A stretch of DNA of 5,085 bases from Oscillospiraceae bacterium. GTDB taxonomy: Bacteria > Bacillota > Clostridia > Oscillospirales > Oscillospiraceae. Each line of letters begins with the position of its first letter. Position 1 is the stretch's first letter. Positions 1 through 5,070 of the stretch are shown in pieces. The DNA lies in contig JAITEC010000054.1 of NCBI GenBank assembly GCA_031282225.1, forward strand, positions 1 through 5,085. Reading direction: 5' to 3'. The translations under genes and the position numbers were made by a program. A model generated the notes under the pieces. It was not told where the DNA came from and did no database searches. It saw only the letters and a list, made by a program, of their open reading frames with translations.

Positions 1-466
1 GTCTGCCGAAACGGACGCCTTTGGCCTGCGCGGCCGCTATGCCCTCGGCTTGGCGCCTCCGCAGGAAGTCGCGCTCGGTCTGCGCCACGTAGCTGAGTAT
101 TTGCAGGACAAGATCGGATATCAGCAGGCCTGTCAAGTCGCTGCTGGTCTTGCGCGTGTCGAGAAGCGGCATATCGAGTACGACGATCGCGGTTTGCAGA
201 TCTTTTGTTATGAGGCGCCATTGCTCCAATATCTCTCCGTAATCCCTGCCGAGCCTGTCAATGCTCTTCACAAAGAGCGTGTCGCCCGGACGCAACCGCC
301 GGAGCATGCGCAAGTACGCGGGTCTGTCGAAGTCCTTGCCGGACTGCTTGTCCCTGAAAATGTTCTTCAGAGGGATGCCGCACTGAGCCAATGCAATCAA
401 TTGGCGGTCGTCTTTCTGATCGCGCGTGGATACGCGCGCGTAGCCGTAGTATTGGCCGTCTTCCAT
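1..466 (-). CDS. Serine recombinase, resolvase/invertase family (3' end cut by window edge)
   Basis: This is a partial gene: 155 codons are visible from an ATG at 466 and the frame is still open at base 1. The product is a site-specific recombinase that cuts DNA through a serine-phosphate intermediate. The N-terminal YGYARVSTRDQ motif gives the nucleophile Ser13 and the active-site Arg11. The second catalytic patch, Asp70-Arg71-Leu-Gly-Arg74, follows VKSI. The sequence then runs through LSYVAQTERD, with Glu131-Arg132, into the long E helix ending AEGIAAAQAKGVRFGR. This is the complete catalytic domain; the expected C-terminal helix-turn-helix of about 30-45 residues lies beyond the edge. The start is supported by GGAGG (474-478 on the complement), 7 bases upstream. 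The length suggests a small resolvase or invertase rather than a large phage-type integrase. It is transcribed away from the tRNA cluster. Whether it belongs to a transposon, a plasmid-like element or an invertible switch cannot be seen here. Confidence 0.93.
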   Translation of the reverse strand, partial: MEDGQYYGYARVSTRDQKDDRQLIALAQCGIPLKNIFRDKQSGKDFDRPAYLRMLRRLRPGDTLFVKSIDRLGRDYGEILEQWRLITKDLQTAIVVLDMPLLDTRKTSSDLTGLLISDLVLQILSYVAQTERDFLRRRQAEGIAAAQAKGVRFGR

Positions 467-482
467 GCGTTTGCCTCCAATC

Positions 483-512
483 GCTATTATCGAGCAATAT
501 CCAAATAGTAGC
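483..512. repeat. Imperfect inverted repeat upstream of the recombinase gene
   Basis: GCTATTAT at 483-490 and ATAGTAGC at 505-512 are inverted copies matching at 7 of 8 positions, spanning 30 bp in all. The size and AT-rich centre resemble a resolvase-binding subsite (about 28-34 bp for this family). The right arm overlaps the putative -10 box of the recombinase promoter, so autoregulation is possible. This is inference: only one site is seen, and no second or third subsite was recognised nearby. Confidence 0.35.
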
Positions 513-533
513 ACAAAGCACATGAAAAATCAA
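505..533 (-). promoter_or_regulatory. Putative recombinase promoter
   Basis: On the complement strand TTGATT (528-533) is followed after 17 bases by TACTAT (505-510). Each box matches the sigma-A consensus at 4 of 6 positions, and the spacing is ideal. The expected transcript would begin near 498, leaving a leader of about 30 bases before the recombinase ATG at 466. The -35 box falls inside the A-tracts that also lie upstream of the divergent tRNA promoter, so the two units may influence each other. Confidence 0.4.
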
Positions 534-543
534 AAAATCAAAA
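525..543 (+). promoter_or_regulatory. A-tract upstream (UP-like) element of the tRNA promoter
   Basis: Three A-tracts (525-529, 532-537, 540-543), repeating about every 7-8 bases, lie just upstream of the -35 box at 549. This is where the RNA polymerase alpha subunit contacts UP elements of rRNA and tRNA promoters. The base composition is sharply different from the GC-rich genes around it. Confidence 0.5.
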
Positions 544-548
544 TGGGC

Positions 549-578
549 TTGACATTCTTGTGTGACATGATATAGAAT
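549..578 (+). promoter_or_regulatory. Strong sigma-A promoter of the tRNA-His/Gln/Lys-copZ unit
   Basis: A perfect -35 box TTGACA (549-554) is followed by TATAGAAT (571-578). This can be read as TAGAAT with an 18-base spacer, or as TATAGA with a 16-base spacer and a TGn extended -10. The stretch after it, AACGCGCGG, is a GC-rich discriminator, as is common at stable-RNA promoters under growth-rate control. Transcription would start near 585, about 60 bases before tRNA-His. No other convincing rightward promoter is seen between here and copZ. Confidence 0.8.
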
Positions 579-645
579 AACGCGCGGTCAACATTTCACA
601 GTCGCTTTGTGTCTGTGGCGGAACGCGTGGCATGGGCATAAATAT

Positions 646-723
646 GGTGGGTATAGCTCAGTCGGTTAGAGCACCGGATTGTGGTTCCGGGGGTCGAGGG
701 TTCGAATCCCTTTACCCACCCCA
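646..723 (+). tRNA. tRNA-His (GTG)
   Basis: The full cloverleaf folds. The acceptor stem GTGGGTA pairs perfectly with TACCCAC (713-719). The anticodon stem CCGGA/TCCGG encloses the loop TTGTGGT, with anticodon GTG at 681-683. The T arm is GAGGG-TTCGAAT-CCCTT with one G-T pair. The base before the acceptor stem is G (646) and the discriminator base is C (720); this extra G-1:C73 pair is the identity mark of tRNA-His and confirms the call. CCA is encoded at 721-723. It is the first gene after the promoter at 549-578. Confidence 0.98.
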
Positions 724-781
724 TATGGAGCGGAGGGGGCCTGCGGCATCCGTCTTACGCAGTGAGGCGAGCTTTGTGCGA

Positions 782-856
782 TGGGATGTAGCCAAGCGGT
801 AAGGCACCAGACTTTGACTCTGGCATTCGCAGGTTCGAGTCCTGCCATCCCAGCCA
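782..856 (+). tRNA. tRNA-Gln (TTG)
   Basis: The acceptor stem TGGGATG (782-788) pairs with CATCCCA (846-852). The D arm is GCCAAGCGGTAAGGC. The anticodon stem CCAGA/TCTGG encloses the loop CTTTGAC, with anticodon TTG at 814-816. The T arm is GCAGG-TTCGAGT-CCTGC. The discriminator base is G and CCA is encoded (854-856). The weak T-A first acceptor pair is usual for glutamine tRNAs. It lies 58 bases after tRNA-His with nothing recognisable in the gap, so the two are probably cut from one precursor. Confidence 0.98.
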
Positions 857-887
857 ACGCGGGCCGGCGCCTCCGGGCGGTAAAATA

Positions 888-924
888 GAGCCGCTTGAAA
901 GCAGCCGGTCCTTTCGAGCGGCTC
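888..924 (+). other. 14 bp stem-loop between tRNA-Gln and tRNA-Lys
   Basis: GAGCCGCTTGAAAG (888-901) pairs with CTTTCGAGCGGCTC (911-924) around a 9-base loop. There are 13 Watson-Crick pairs and one T-G pair (896/916), which stays a G-U pair in the rightward RNA but becomes an A-C mismatch in the leftward RNA. No T tract follows on the + strand, so it should not end the rightward transcript before tRNA-Lys. On the complement the stem is followed by TATTTTA, which could weakly terminate a leftward transcript. Possible roles are a precursor-tRNA processing site, such as for a double-strand-specific RNase, or a one-way terminator. Confidence 0.6.
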
Positions 925-948
925 GTATAGGGATGGGCGGCGTTATAT

Positions 949-1024
949 GACCCGTTAGCTCAGTCGGCAGAGCACCTGCCTTTTAAGCAGGGTGTCCGGA
1001 GTTCGAATCTCCGACGGGTCACCA
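949..1024 (+). tRNA. tRNA-Lys (TTT)
   Basis: The acceptor stem GACCCGT (949-955) pairs with ACGGGTC (1014-1020). The D arm is GCTCAGTCGGCAGAGC. The anticodon stem CCTGC/GCAGG encloses the loop CTTTTAA, with anticodon TTT at 982-984. The variable loop is GTGTC and the T arm is CGGAG-TTCGAAT-CTCCG. The discriminator base is A and CCA is encoded (1022-1024). It is the last tRNA of the row; the copZ-like start codon follows 40 bases later without a terminator. Confidence 0.98.
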
Positions 1025-1064
1025 AGGAGAGTTGTGGTACGCAAAAAAGCGGGGGAATAACGAT

Positions 1065-1268
1065 ATGGAAAGCACAATAGTCAATGTGGGCGGGATGTCA
1101 TGCGAGCACTGCGTAAAAGCGGTGACAGACGCCGTGAGCGCGCTCGACGGCGTCGTGTCTGTCAAGGTCTCGCTTGAAGAGGGAACGGCGGCGGTGGAAT
1201 ACGACGCGGCGAGAGTTGCGCCGGGTTCCATAAAAGCCGCTATAGCGGACGAGGGGTACGAGGTATAG
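1065..1268 (+). CDS. copZ: CopZ-like copper chaperone (heavy-metal-associated domain)
   Basis: This gene encodes a 67-residue protein that is one complete heavy-metal-associated (HMA) domain with the ferredoxin-like beta-alpha-beta-beta-alpha-beta order. The metal site is GGMSCEHC, with Cys13 and Cys16 on the first loop and His15 between them. The C-terminal DEGYEV carries Tyr65, the residue that lies near the metal in Bacillus subtilis CopZ. Proteins of this size bind Cu(I) in the cytoplasm and pass it to a CopA-type ATPase or a copper regulator; neither partner is in this window. I chose ATG 1065 because GGGGG (1051-1055) lies 9 bases upstream and the protein then has the standard length. 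An in-frame TTG at 1032 would add 11 residues with a site too close to use. With only 40 bases after tRNA-Lys and no visible promoter, it is probably co-transcribed with the tRNAs. Specificity for another soft metal cannot be excluded. Confidence 0.9.
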   Translation: MESTIVNVGGMSCEHCVKAVTDAVSALDGVVSVKVSLEEGTAAVEYDAARVAPGSIKAAIADEGYEV

Positions 1269-1274
1269 CGGGCG

Positions 1275-1321
1275 CGCAGTTGTTCCCGGTGCCGAAGTTT
1301 AGGGCGCCGGGAACAGCTGCG
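1275..1321 (+). terminator. 19 bp stem-loop between convergent copZ and glycosidase genes
   Basis: Bases 1275-1293 pair with 1303-1321 around the loop GAAGTTTAG, giving 19 pairs of which two are T-G (1290/1306 and 1280/1316). It begins 6 bases after the copZ stop. The downstream arm encodes the last residues (QLFPAP) of the convergent glycosidase, whose stop codon lies in the loop. Neither strand has a T tract next to it, so it is not a textbook intrinsic terminator; it may act as a 3'-end stabiliser or with help from Rho. In the rightward RNA both odd pairs are allowed G-U pairs, while in the leftward RNA both are A-C mismatches. It therefore probably serves copZ first. Confidence 0.6.
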
Positions 1322-3053
1322 ACAGCAATAGATACACGCTGGCTACCCATGCGGAGAACGGGAAGCTCACGCTCTGCCCGGAGTATTCCCGGCGCGTTGG
1401 CATATATGTGACGGGTTCCGCCCGGAACGGGTGGATGCCCAGCGCGAGCCCCTCGGTGTTGAGCGCGTTGAGGTAGCGCGCCGCGAGGGAGCGCGCGGCA
1501 TCCTGCTCGCCCCCGTCGAACAGGCCGAGGATAATAAGGGCTTGCGTCGGCGCCACTACGGGCCCGCGCGTGAAGCTGCCGGCGAGAAACTCCGGTGATT
1601 GTAGGTGCTCGCTGGCTATACCGTAGTCGGTGAGGTACTCGCGCTCGTCAAGCAGGCGCCGCGCCAGTTTTTTTATGATTGTGCGGGGGAGCCTGTGCCC
1701 GAGCATGACGGGCTGGAGTTGGGCCACGCTGCCGCAGCGGTACGTCTTGCCGCCGCAGGCGGGGAGCCTTGCCAGGAATTGTTCGCCGTCCCACAGGTCT
1801 TCCACCAAGAAGGCGAGTATGCGCCGTCGCTCCGTGTCCCAGCGTTCGGCATCGTCCGCGAGCCCCAGCTTTTCGGCGAGGAGCGAGCACGCCTCGCACA
1901 GCGTCACGATGTAAGCTTGCAGATCCGGTGCCTGTATGGGCAGCCCACCGTTGAACAGCGTGGATTCGTCGTAGCCGCTCTCGTCGATGTGGTAGTACGA
2001 CGGGATGCCGGTTCTCGCGTGGTCGTGGTGCGCGAACCAGTATGCCGTGTACTTCGACAGTTTGTCGTACAGCCTCCGGTAGTCATCGGACGTGAGTTCC
2101 GATGTGTCGAAATGTTCTAGGATATAGCACGTCGCGAAGCCAAAGATGGGCGGCTTTGTGCTTATCCACGTCTCTTGGTGCTGGTCGCTCAGATTGTCGG
2201 GGAACACTCCGAGATGGTTAGCGTAGTCGAACATTGCGAGCAGGACGTCTATAGCGCGCTTCACGTCCCGGCTCATCGCCATAGCGTGGAATCCGTGGTG
2301 CCAGCCGAACGCGCGATCCATGAAGAGCTTGTGCATATAGATAGGTGAACTCGTCAGTGTCCCGCGCGGCCCGAGCTGGTTGTGCCAGACGTTCCACATC
2401 GCCCGACGCGCCATGTCGCGGTATTGGACGGGGAATTCGGGGTACGCGCTGCGGAACTCCTCAAATTTGGCGAGCGTATTTTTATACGCCTCGTCGAACG
2501 GCGGATAGCTATCGTTCGCTGTGCCGTTTGATATGTACTCGTGTATGGCGCACTCGCCGGTAATATCAATTTTGTACGGATTCGGGCGGACCTCGGCGTA
2601 ATTCCAGAAGATATTGTGCTCCATCTTGCCGGAAATCGAGTTGAAGAGCAGCTTGCCCATAAAATTGAACGCCAACTCTATCTCCTTGCCGCTGCCCCGC
2701 GAGTAGGCGCCCTCGTGCATCTTCGGCTCGTTTTCGACGCGCAGCGTCACTCCGTTTGTGCGAACGCGCATTATTTGCGGGCCGTCGTACGTGAATTCGA
2801 CGGAGCCCTGTTTAGTATTTACGGTCAGCTTCGCCTCGTCGCATTCGTAGATGGACGGCAGCTCGTCTCCGACGGCATCCACGGGGACGAGCCTTAGCAG
2901 GTCCGGGCGCTCGTGCACTACATTCTCGGAGCGATAGATAGACAGGTACAGCCTGCCGTCGGATAGTTTTTGGTATATGCCGAGAAACGCCCCCGCCACC
3001 GTGAACGGCAGCCGCGTCAAGTCGAATTGCCTGTTTGTGCCGAATAGTGTCAT
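1299..3053 (-). CDS. GH63/GH37-like (trehalase-family, MGH1-type) glycoside hydrolase, downstream paralogue
   Basis: This gene encodes 584 residues without a signal peptide, so the enzyme is probably cytoplasmic. Residues 1-170 form a beta-rich N-terminal domain with the paralogue-shared motif EHNIFWNYAEVRP (145-157). Residues about 190-580 form an (alpha/alpha)6 barrel. Barrel motifs in order are AFGWHHGFHAMAM (248-260), FPDN then TKPP (299-302), DESGYD (358-363), TRGPVVAPTQ (495-504), and IHPFRAEPVT (540-549) before the closing AWVASVYLLL. By comparison with trehalases and GH63 enzymes, which invert the anomeric centre, Asp363 is the candidate general acid and Glu546 a candidate base; the latter is less certain. 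Trp-His at 251-252 replaces the usual Trp-Asp. ATG 3053 has a purine-rich ribosome binding site (complement of 3060-3067). It lies 25 bases after the stop of its paralogue, so the two form an operon. The substrate is unknown; trehalose-, glycosylglycerate- or oligosaccharide-type glucosides and mannosides are all possible. Confidence 0.78.
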   Translation of the reverse strand: MTLFGTNRQFDLTRLPFTVAGAFLGIYQKLSDGRLYLSIYRSENVVHERPDLLRLVPVDAVGDELPSIYECDEAKLTVNTKQGSVEFTYDGPQIMRVRTNGVTLRVENEPKMHEGAYSRGSGKEIELAFNFMGKLLFNSISGKMEHNIFWNYAEVRPNPYKIDITGECAIHEYISNGTANDSYPPFDEAYKNTLAKFEEFRSAYPEFPVQYRDMARRAMWNVWHNQLGPRGTLTSSPIYMHKLFMDRAFGWHHGFHAMAMSRDVKRAIDVLLAMFDYANHLGVFPDNLSDQHQETWISTKPPIFGFATCYILEHFDTSELTSDDYRRLYDKLSKYTAYWFAHHDHARTGIPSYYHIDESGYDESTLFNGGLPIQAPDLQAYIVTLCEACSLLAEKLGLADDAERWDTERRRILAFLVEDLWDGEQFLARLPACGGKTYRCGSVAQLQPVMLGHRLPRTIIKKLARRLLDEREYLTDYGIASEHLQSPEFLAGSFTRGPVVAPTQALIILGLFDGGEQDAARSLAARYLNALNTEGLALGIHPFRAEPVTYMPTRREYSGQSVSFPFSAWVASVYLLLSQLFPAP

Positions 3054-3078
3054 GTGTCGCCTCTCCCTTCCCGTTTTA

Positions 3079-4878
3079 TTAAGCGGACGTTTCCCCGTCG
3101 CCGAGCAGGCTGGCCAGGAGGATGAATACTGCGGCGCCCCAGCTGCTCATGTGGCCTACTACGTCCAGAGCGTTCATTGGGAACACGGGGTTTGTCGTGT
3201 TCAGAGGTCTCGGGCGCGGGCCTTTAGGGGCCTTGAGCGTTACGGTCTCGGGGCCGGTGTCGAACATATCGTCGCACCAGTCGCGGGCGTTGCGCCGGGC
3301 GAGTTGTGTCTTGCCCGCGAGATGCAGTCCCATCGTCATCATGAGCTGGACAGGGGCGAGCAGCAGCCCGAGCATAAACGCCCCGCTCGTCGAGTCGTAG
3401 TGAGGACTGCCGAGCGCCTCGCTGACGATGCCCTTGCCGGACATGAAATCGCGCCCCACCTTGTCCGCTATCTTGTCTATTACGTCCTGCGGCAGGCGCT
3501 TGCCAAGAATGATGGGCTGGTACAGCGCGACGCTCTCCGTGTCTATTATCTCTCCCGTGTCGCTTTTTATCGCTACGAACTTTTCCCCGTTCCAGAAACG
3601 ACCCATCATCGTGTCGAACAGATCCTTCGCGTACTGCTCCCATCGGGCGCACTCGTCAGCGAGTCCGAGCCGTGACGCGAGCTTGCCCTGGCATTCTGAG
3701 ACGAGGATCAGGAACGCGTAGAGGTCGGGGCTTGCCACGGGCATGCCTTTGATGAATATCGACGCGTCGTCCCAGCCGCTCTCGTCGCCGTGGACGTAGC
3801 TGAGCAACCCGTCGAATTTGCGGAACTCCTCCCACCAGCGCACCCATCTCTCCATTGGGCGGTACAGGCGGCGGCAGTGATCCTCCGTCAGCGCGCCGAG
3901 CCCGGCCTTTTCGATGATGTAGCTCAGGGCAAAGCCCTGGAACGGCGGTTTTGGCGCTATCATATTCACGTGAGCGTGCGTCGCGCCGTCAGGCAGCTGC
4001 CCGTACTCGTCCTGTAGCGTGAACATGGACTCCAGCAGCGTCACCGCCATGTCTATGTCTTTGTACAGCGCCATGGCGTGGTACGACTGGTGCCAGCCCA
4101 TTGCGCGCATGAGCACCCCGTTGCGCATCATCAGCACAAAATCCGTCAGTAGCTCGCCCTTTGGGAACGCGCAGCACACCCAGATGATGTAGATGGAAAA
4201 CAGTCGGATTTGCTCATATTTTTTCGGGACGGACGGATATTTTTCCGCCCAGCGCTCGAAGTCCGCGCAATTCGCCGCCGCGTGTGCGTCAAAGTCGCCG
4301 AGCGGTGCCTGCGGGCGGTTCACGGAGCTCTCCTCGTAGTGCACATAGCCGAATAATTCGCCGTCCGCTTCGGGCGTCCAGGCGATTTCCGTGTCTCGGG
4401 GCTTCATCTCCGTCGTCAGCCATTTGCAGTTGTGCGCCTGCGAGCCGCGCGTACACTCGAACAGGAGCTCCCCAAGCTGTTCGAACGCGGCATATACCGT
4501 GCCGTCGAGCCTGTCCATGAACTGTTCGTGCGCGCGGAACTTTATCGACATGCGCAGACCCAGCCCGCCGTGCCCCCGCACGAGCAGCGTCTCGCCGTCG
4601 CCGTAGACGAACTCCAAGGTGCCGCCCGCGCCGTCATAGAGCGCCAGCTTGCCGGGCGTTGCCGTCTGCGCGTACTCCACGGGCACGCCGCCGCGCGTAG
4701 GTTGCACCCGGACGAGGTCGTAGCGGTCGGAGAGTCCGGTGTAGCTCAGCCATAGGCATTCGTCGCGCCGCGCGCCCGCCTCCCGATCCCGCTCCGGCCC
4801 CGTCAGCAGCATCAGGCGCGTATATCGGCGGCTGAACGGTATTAGGCGCGTATCGATATTGTCTATTGTCACGCTCAA
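3079..4878 (-). CDS. GH63/GH37-like (trehalase-family, MGH1-type) glycoside hydrolase, promoter-proximal paralogue
   Basis: With the TTG start at 4878 the protein has 599 residues and no signal peptide. I chose this start because GGGGGAGG (complement of 4888-4895) lies 9 bases before it, and because the N-terminus (MSVTIDNIDTRLIPF) then aligns in length with the downstream paralogue (FDLTRLPF). A TTG at 4914 would add 12 residues but has no binding site. A beta-rich domain (about 1-180, motif AHNCKWLTTEMKP at 148-160) precedes an (alpha/alpha)6 barrel. Barrel motifs are AMGWHQSYHAMAL (259-271), LPDG then PKPPF (309-313), GDESGWD (365-371) with candidate general acid Asp371, LLLAPVQ (505-511) and GPETVT (542-547) with candidate base Glu544. 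Trp-His replaces the family's Trp-Asp, as in the paralogue. Unlike the paralogue it has LGL where RGP is expected. It is the first gene of the two-gene operon. Family membership is well supported; activity and substrate are unknown. Confidence 0.78.
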   Translation of the reverse strand: MSVTIDNIDTRLIPFSRRYTRLMLLTGPERDREAGARRDECLWLSYTGLSDRYDLVRVQPTRGGVPVEYAQTATPGKLALYDGAGGTLEFVYGDGETLLVRGHGGLGLRMSIKFRAHEQFMDRLDGTVYAAFEQLGELLFECTRGSQAHNCKWLTTEMKPRDTEIAWTPEADGELFGYVHYEESSVNRPQAPLGDFDAHAAANCADFERWAEKYPSVPKKYEQIRLFSIYIIWVCCAFPKGELLTDFVLMMRNGVLMRAMGWHQSYHAMALYKDIDMAVTLLESMFTLQDEYGQLPDGATHAHVNMIAPKPPFQGFALSYIIEKAGLGALTEDHCRRLYRPMERWVRWWEEFRKFDGLLSYVHGDESGWDDASIFIKGMPVASPDLYAFLILVSECQGKLASRLGLADECARWEQYAKDLFDTMMGRFWNGEKFVAIKSDTGEIIDTESVALYQPIILGKRLPQDVIDKIADKVGRDFMSGKGIVSEALGSPHYDSTSGAFMLGLLLAPVQLMMTMGLHLAGKTQLARRNARDWCDDMFDTGPETVTLKAPKGPRPRPLNTTNPVFPMNALDVVGHMSSWGAAVFILLASLLGDGETSA

Positions 4879-4887
4879 CGGTGTGTG

Positions 4888-4895
4888 CCTCCCCC
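4888..4895 (-). promoter_or_regulatory. Ribosome binding site that decides the TTG start of the first glycosidase gene
   Basis: GGGGGAGG on the complement strand lies 9 bases before TTG 4878. It falls inside the longer open frame that starts at TTG 4914, which has only AT-rich sequence before it. This makes 4878 the better start. Confidence 0.7.
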
Positions 4896-4924
4896 TTAAT
4901 GAATCGGAGCTCAATAATATTTAT

Positions 4925-4955
4925 ATTGTATACCACGCCTGCGCGCGTATGTCAA
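4925..4955 (-). promoter_or_regulatory. Sigma-A promoter of the glycosidase operon
   Basis: On the complement strand a perfect TTGACA (4950-4955) is followed after 17 bases by TATACA (4927-4932), preceded by TG one base upstream, which makes an extended -10. An alternative -10, TACAAT (4925-4930), would have a 19-base spacer. The start site would be near 4919, giving a leader of about 40 bases before TTG 4878. No obvious operator dyad is seen in the spacer or leader. Confidence 0.75.
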
Positions 4956-5006
4956 GAAGAGATGGCATAGAATAAATTCGTTTGCAGCCATTTTCGCCCT
5001 CTCGTC

Positions 5007-5070
5007 CTTTTCGCCTACGGCGAAAAGAATTTTTGCGCAGGAGTGCGCCCCGTGCGACGGAGCAAAAATT
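5007..5070. repeat. Nested palindromes upstream of the glycosidase promoter
   Basis: CTTTTCGCC (5007-5015) and GGCGAAAAG (5019-5027) form a 9 bp hairpin with a 3-base loop, followed on the + strand by AATTTTT. AATTTTTGC (5028-5036) and GCAAAAATT (5062-5070) form a second perfect 9 bp inverted repeat, within which GCGCA (5035-5039) and TGCGC (5044-5048) make a competing small hairpin. TTTTCGCC also occurs at 4991-4998 as a direct copy. The block could be a terminator of a gene to the right, or a dispersed palindromic repeat. It lies between the window edge and the operon promoter. Confidence 0.6.

Noticed and set aside
50..508. 152-codon rightward open frame
   Set aside because: It lies antisense to the recombinase, which has an intact catalytic domain and a ribosome binding site; the shadow protein shows no recognisable motif.
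666..857. 63-codon leftward open frame across the tRNA-His and tRNA-Gln genes
   Set aside because: It is the antisense of two tRNA genes; stretches such as GIRTLDPRNHNPVL are the well-known spurious translation of tRNA T arms and anticodon arms.
646..1024. tRNA 3' ends as phage or island attachment sites
   Set aside because: No repeated copy of any tRNA 3' end is seen in the window, and the only recombinase is of the serine resolvase type rather than a tyrosine integrase.
1032..1064. Longer copZ form starting at TTG 1032
   Set aside because: The AGGAG at 1025-1029 is only 2 bases from it, and the added residues precede a protein that already has standard CopZ length from ATG 1065.
1019..1231. 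70-codon leftward open frame over copZ
   Set aside because: It is antisense to a complete HMA domain with the MSCEHC metal site and has no support of its own.
2977..3675. 232-codon rightward open frame and other rightward frames over 1605-4755
   Set aside because: They are antisense shadows of the two GC-rich glycosidase genes, without ribosome binding sites or motifs; the glycosidase frames are long, motif-rich and mutually similar.
4879..4920. Riboswitch or operator in the leader of the glycosidase operon
   Set aside because: The leader is only about 40 bases and shows no stable fold or dyad beyond the ribosome binding site.
5007..5034. Intrinsic terminator of a rightward gene
   Set aside because: The hairpin and T tract look right, but no rightward gene lies upstream of it for nearly 4 kb, so it is listed as a palindromic repeat instead.
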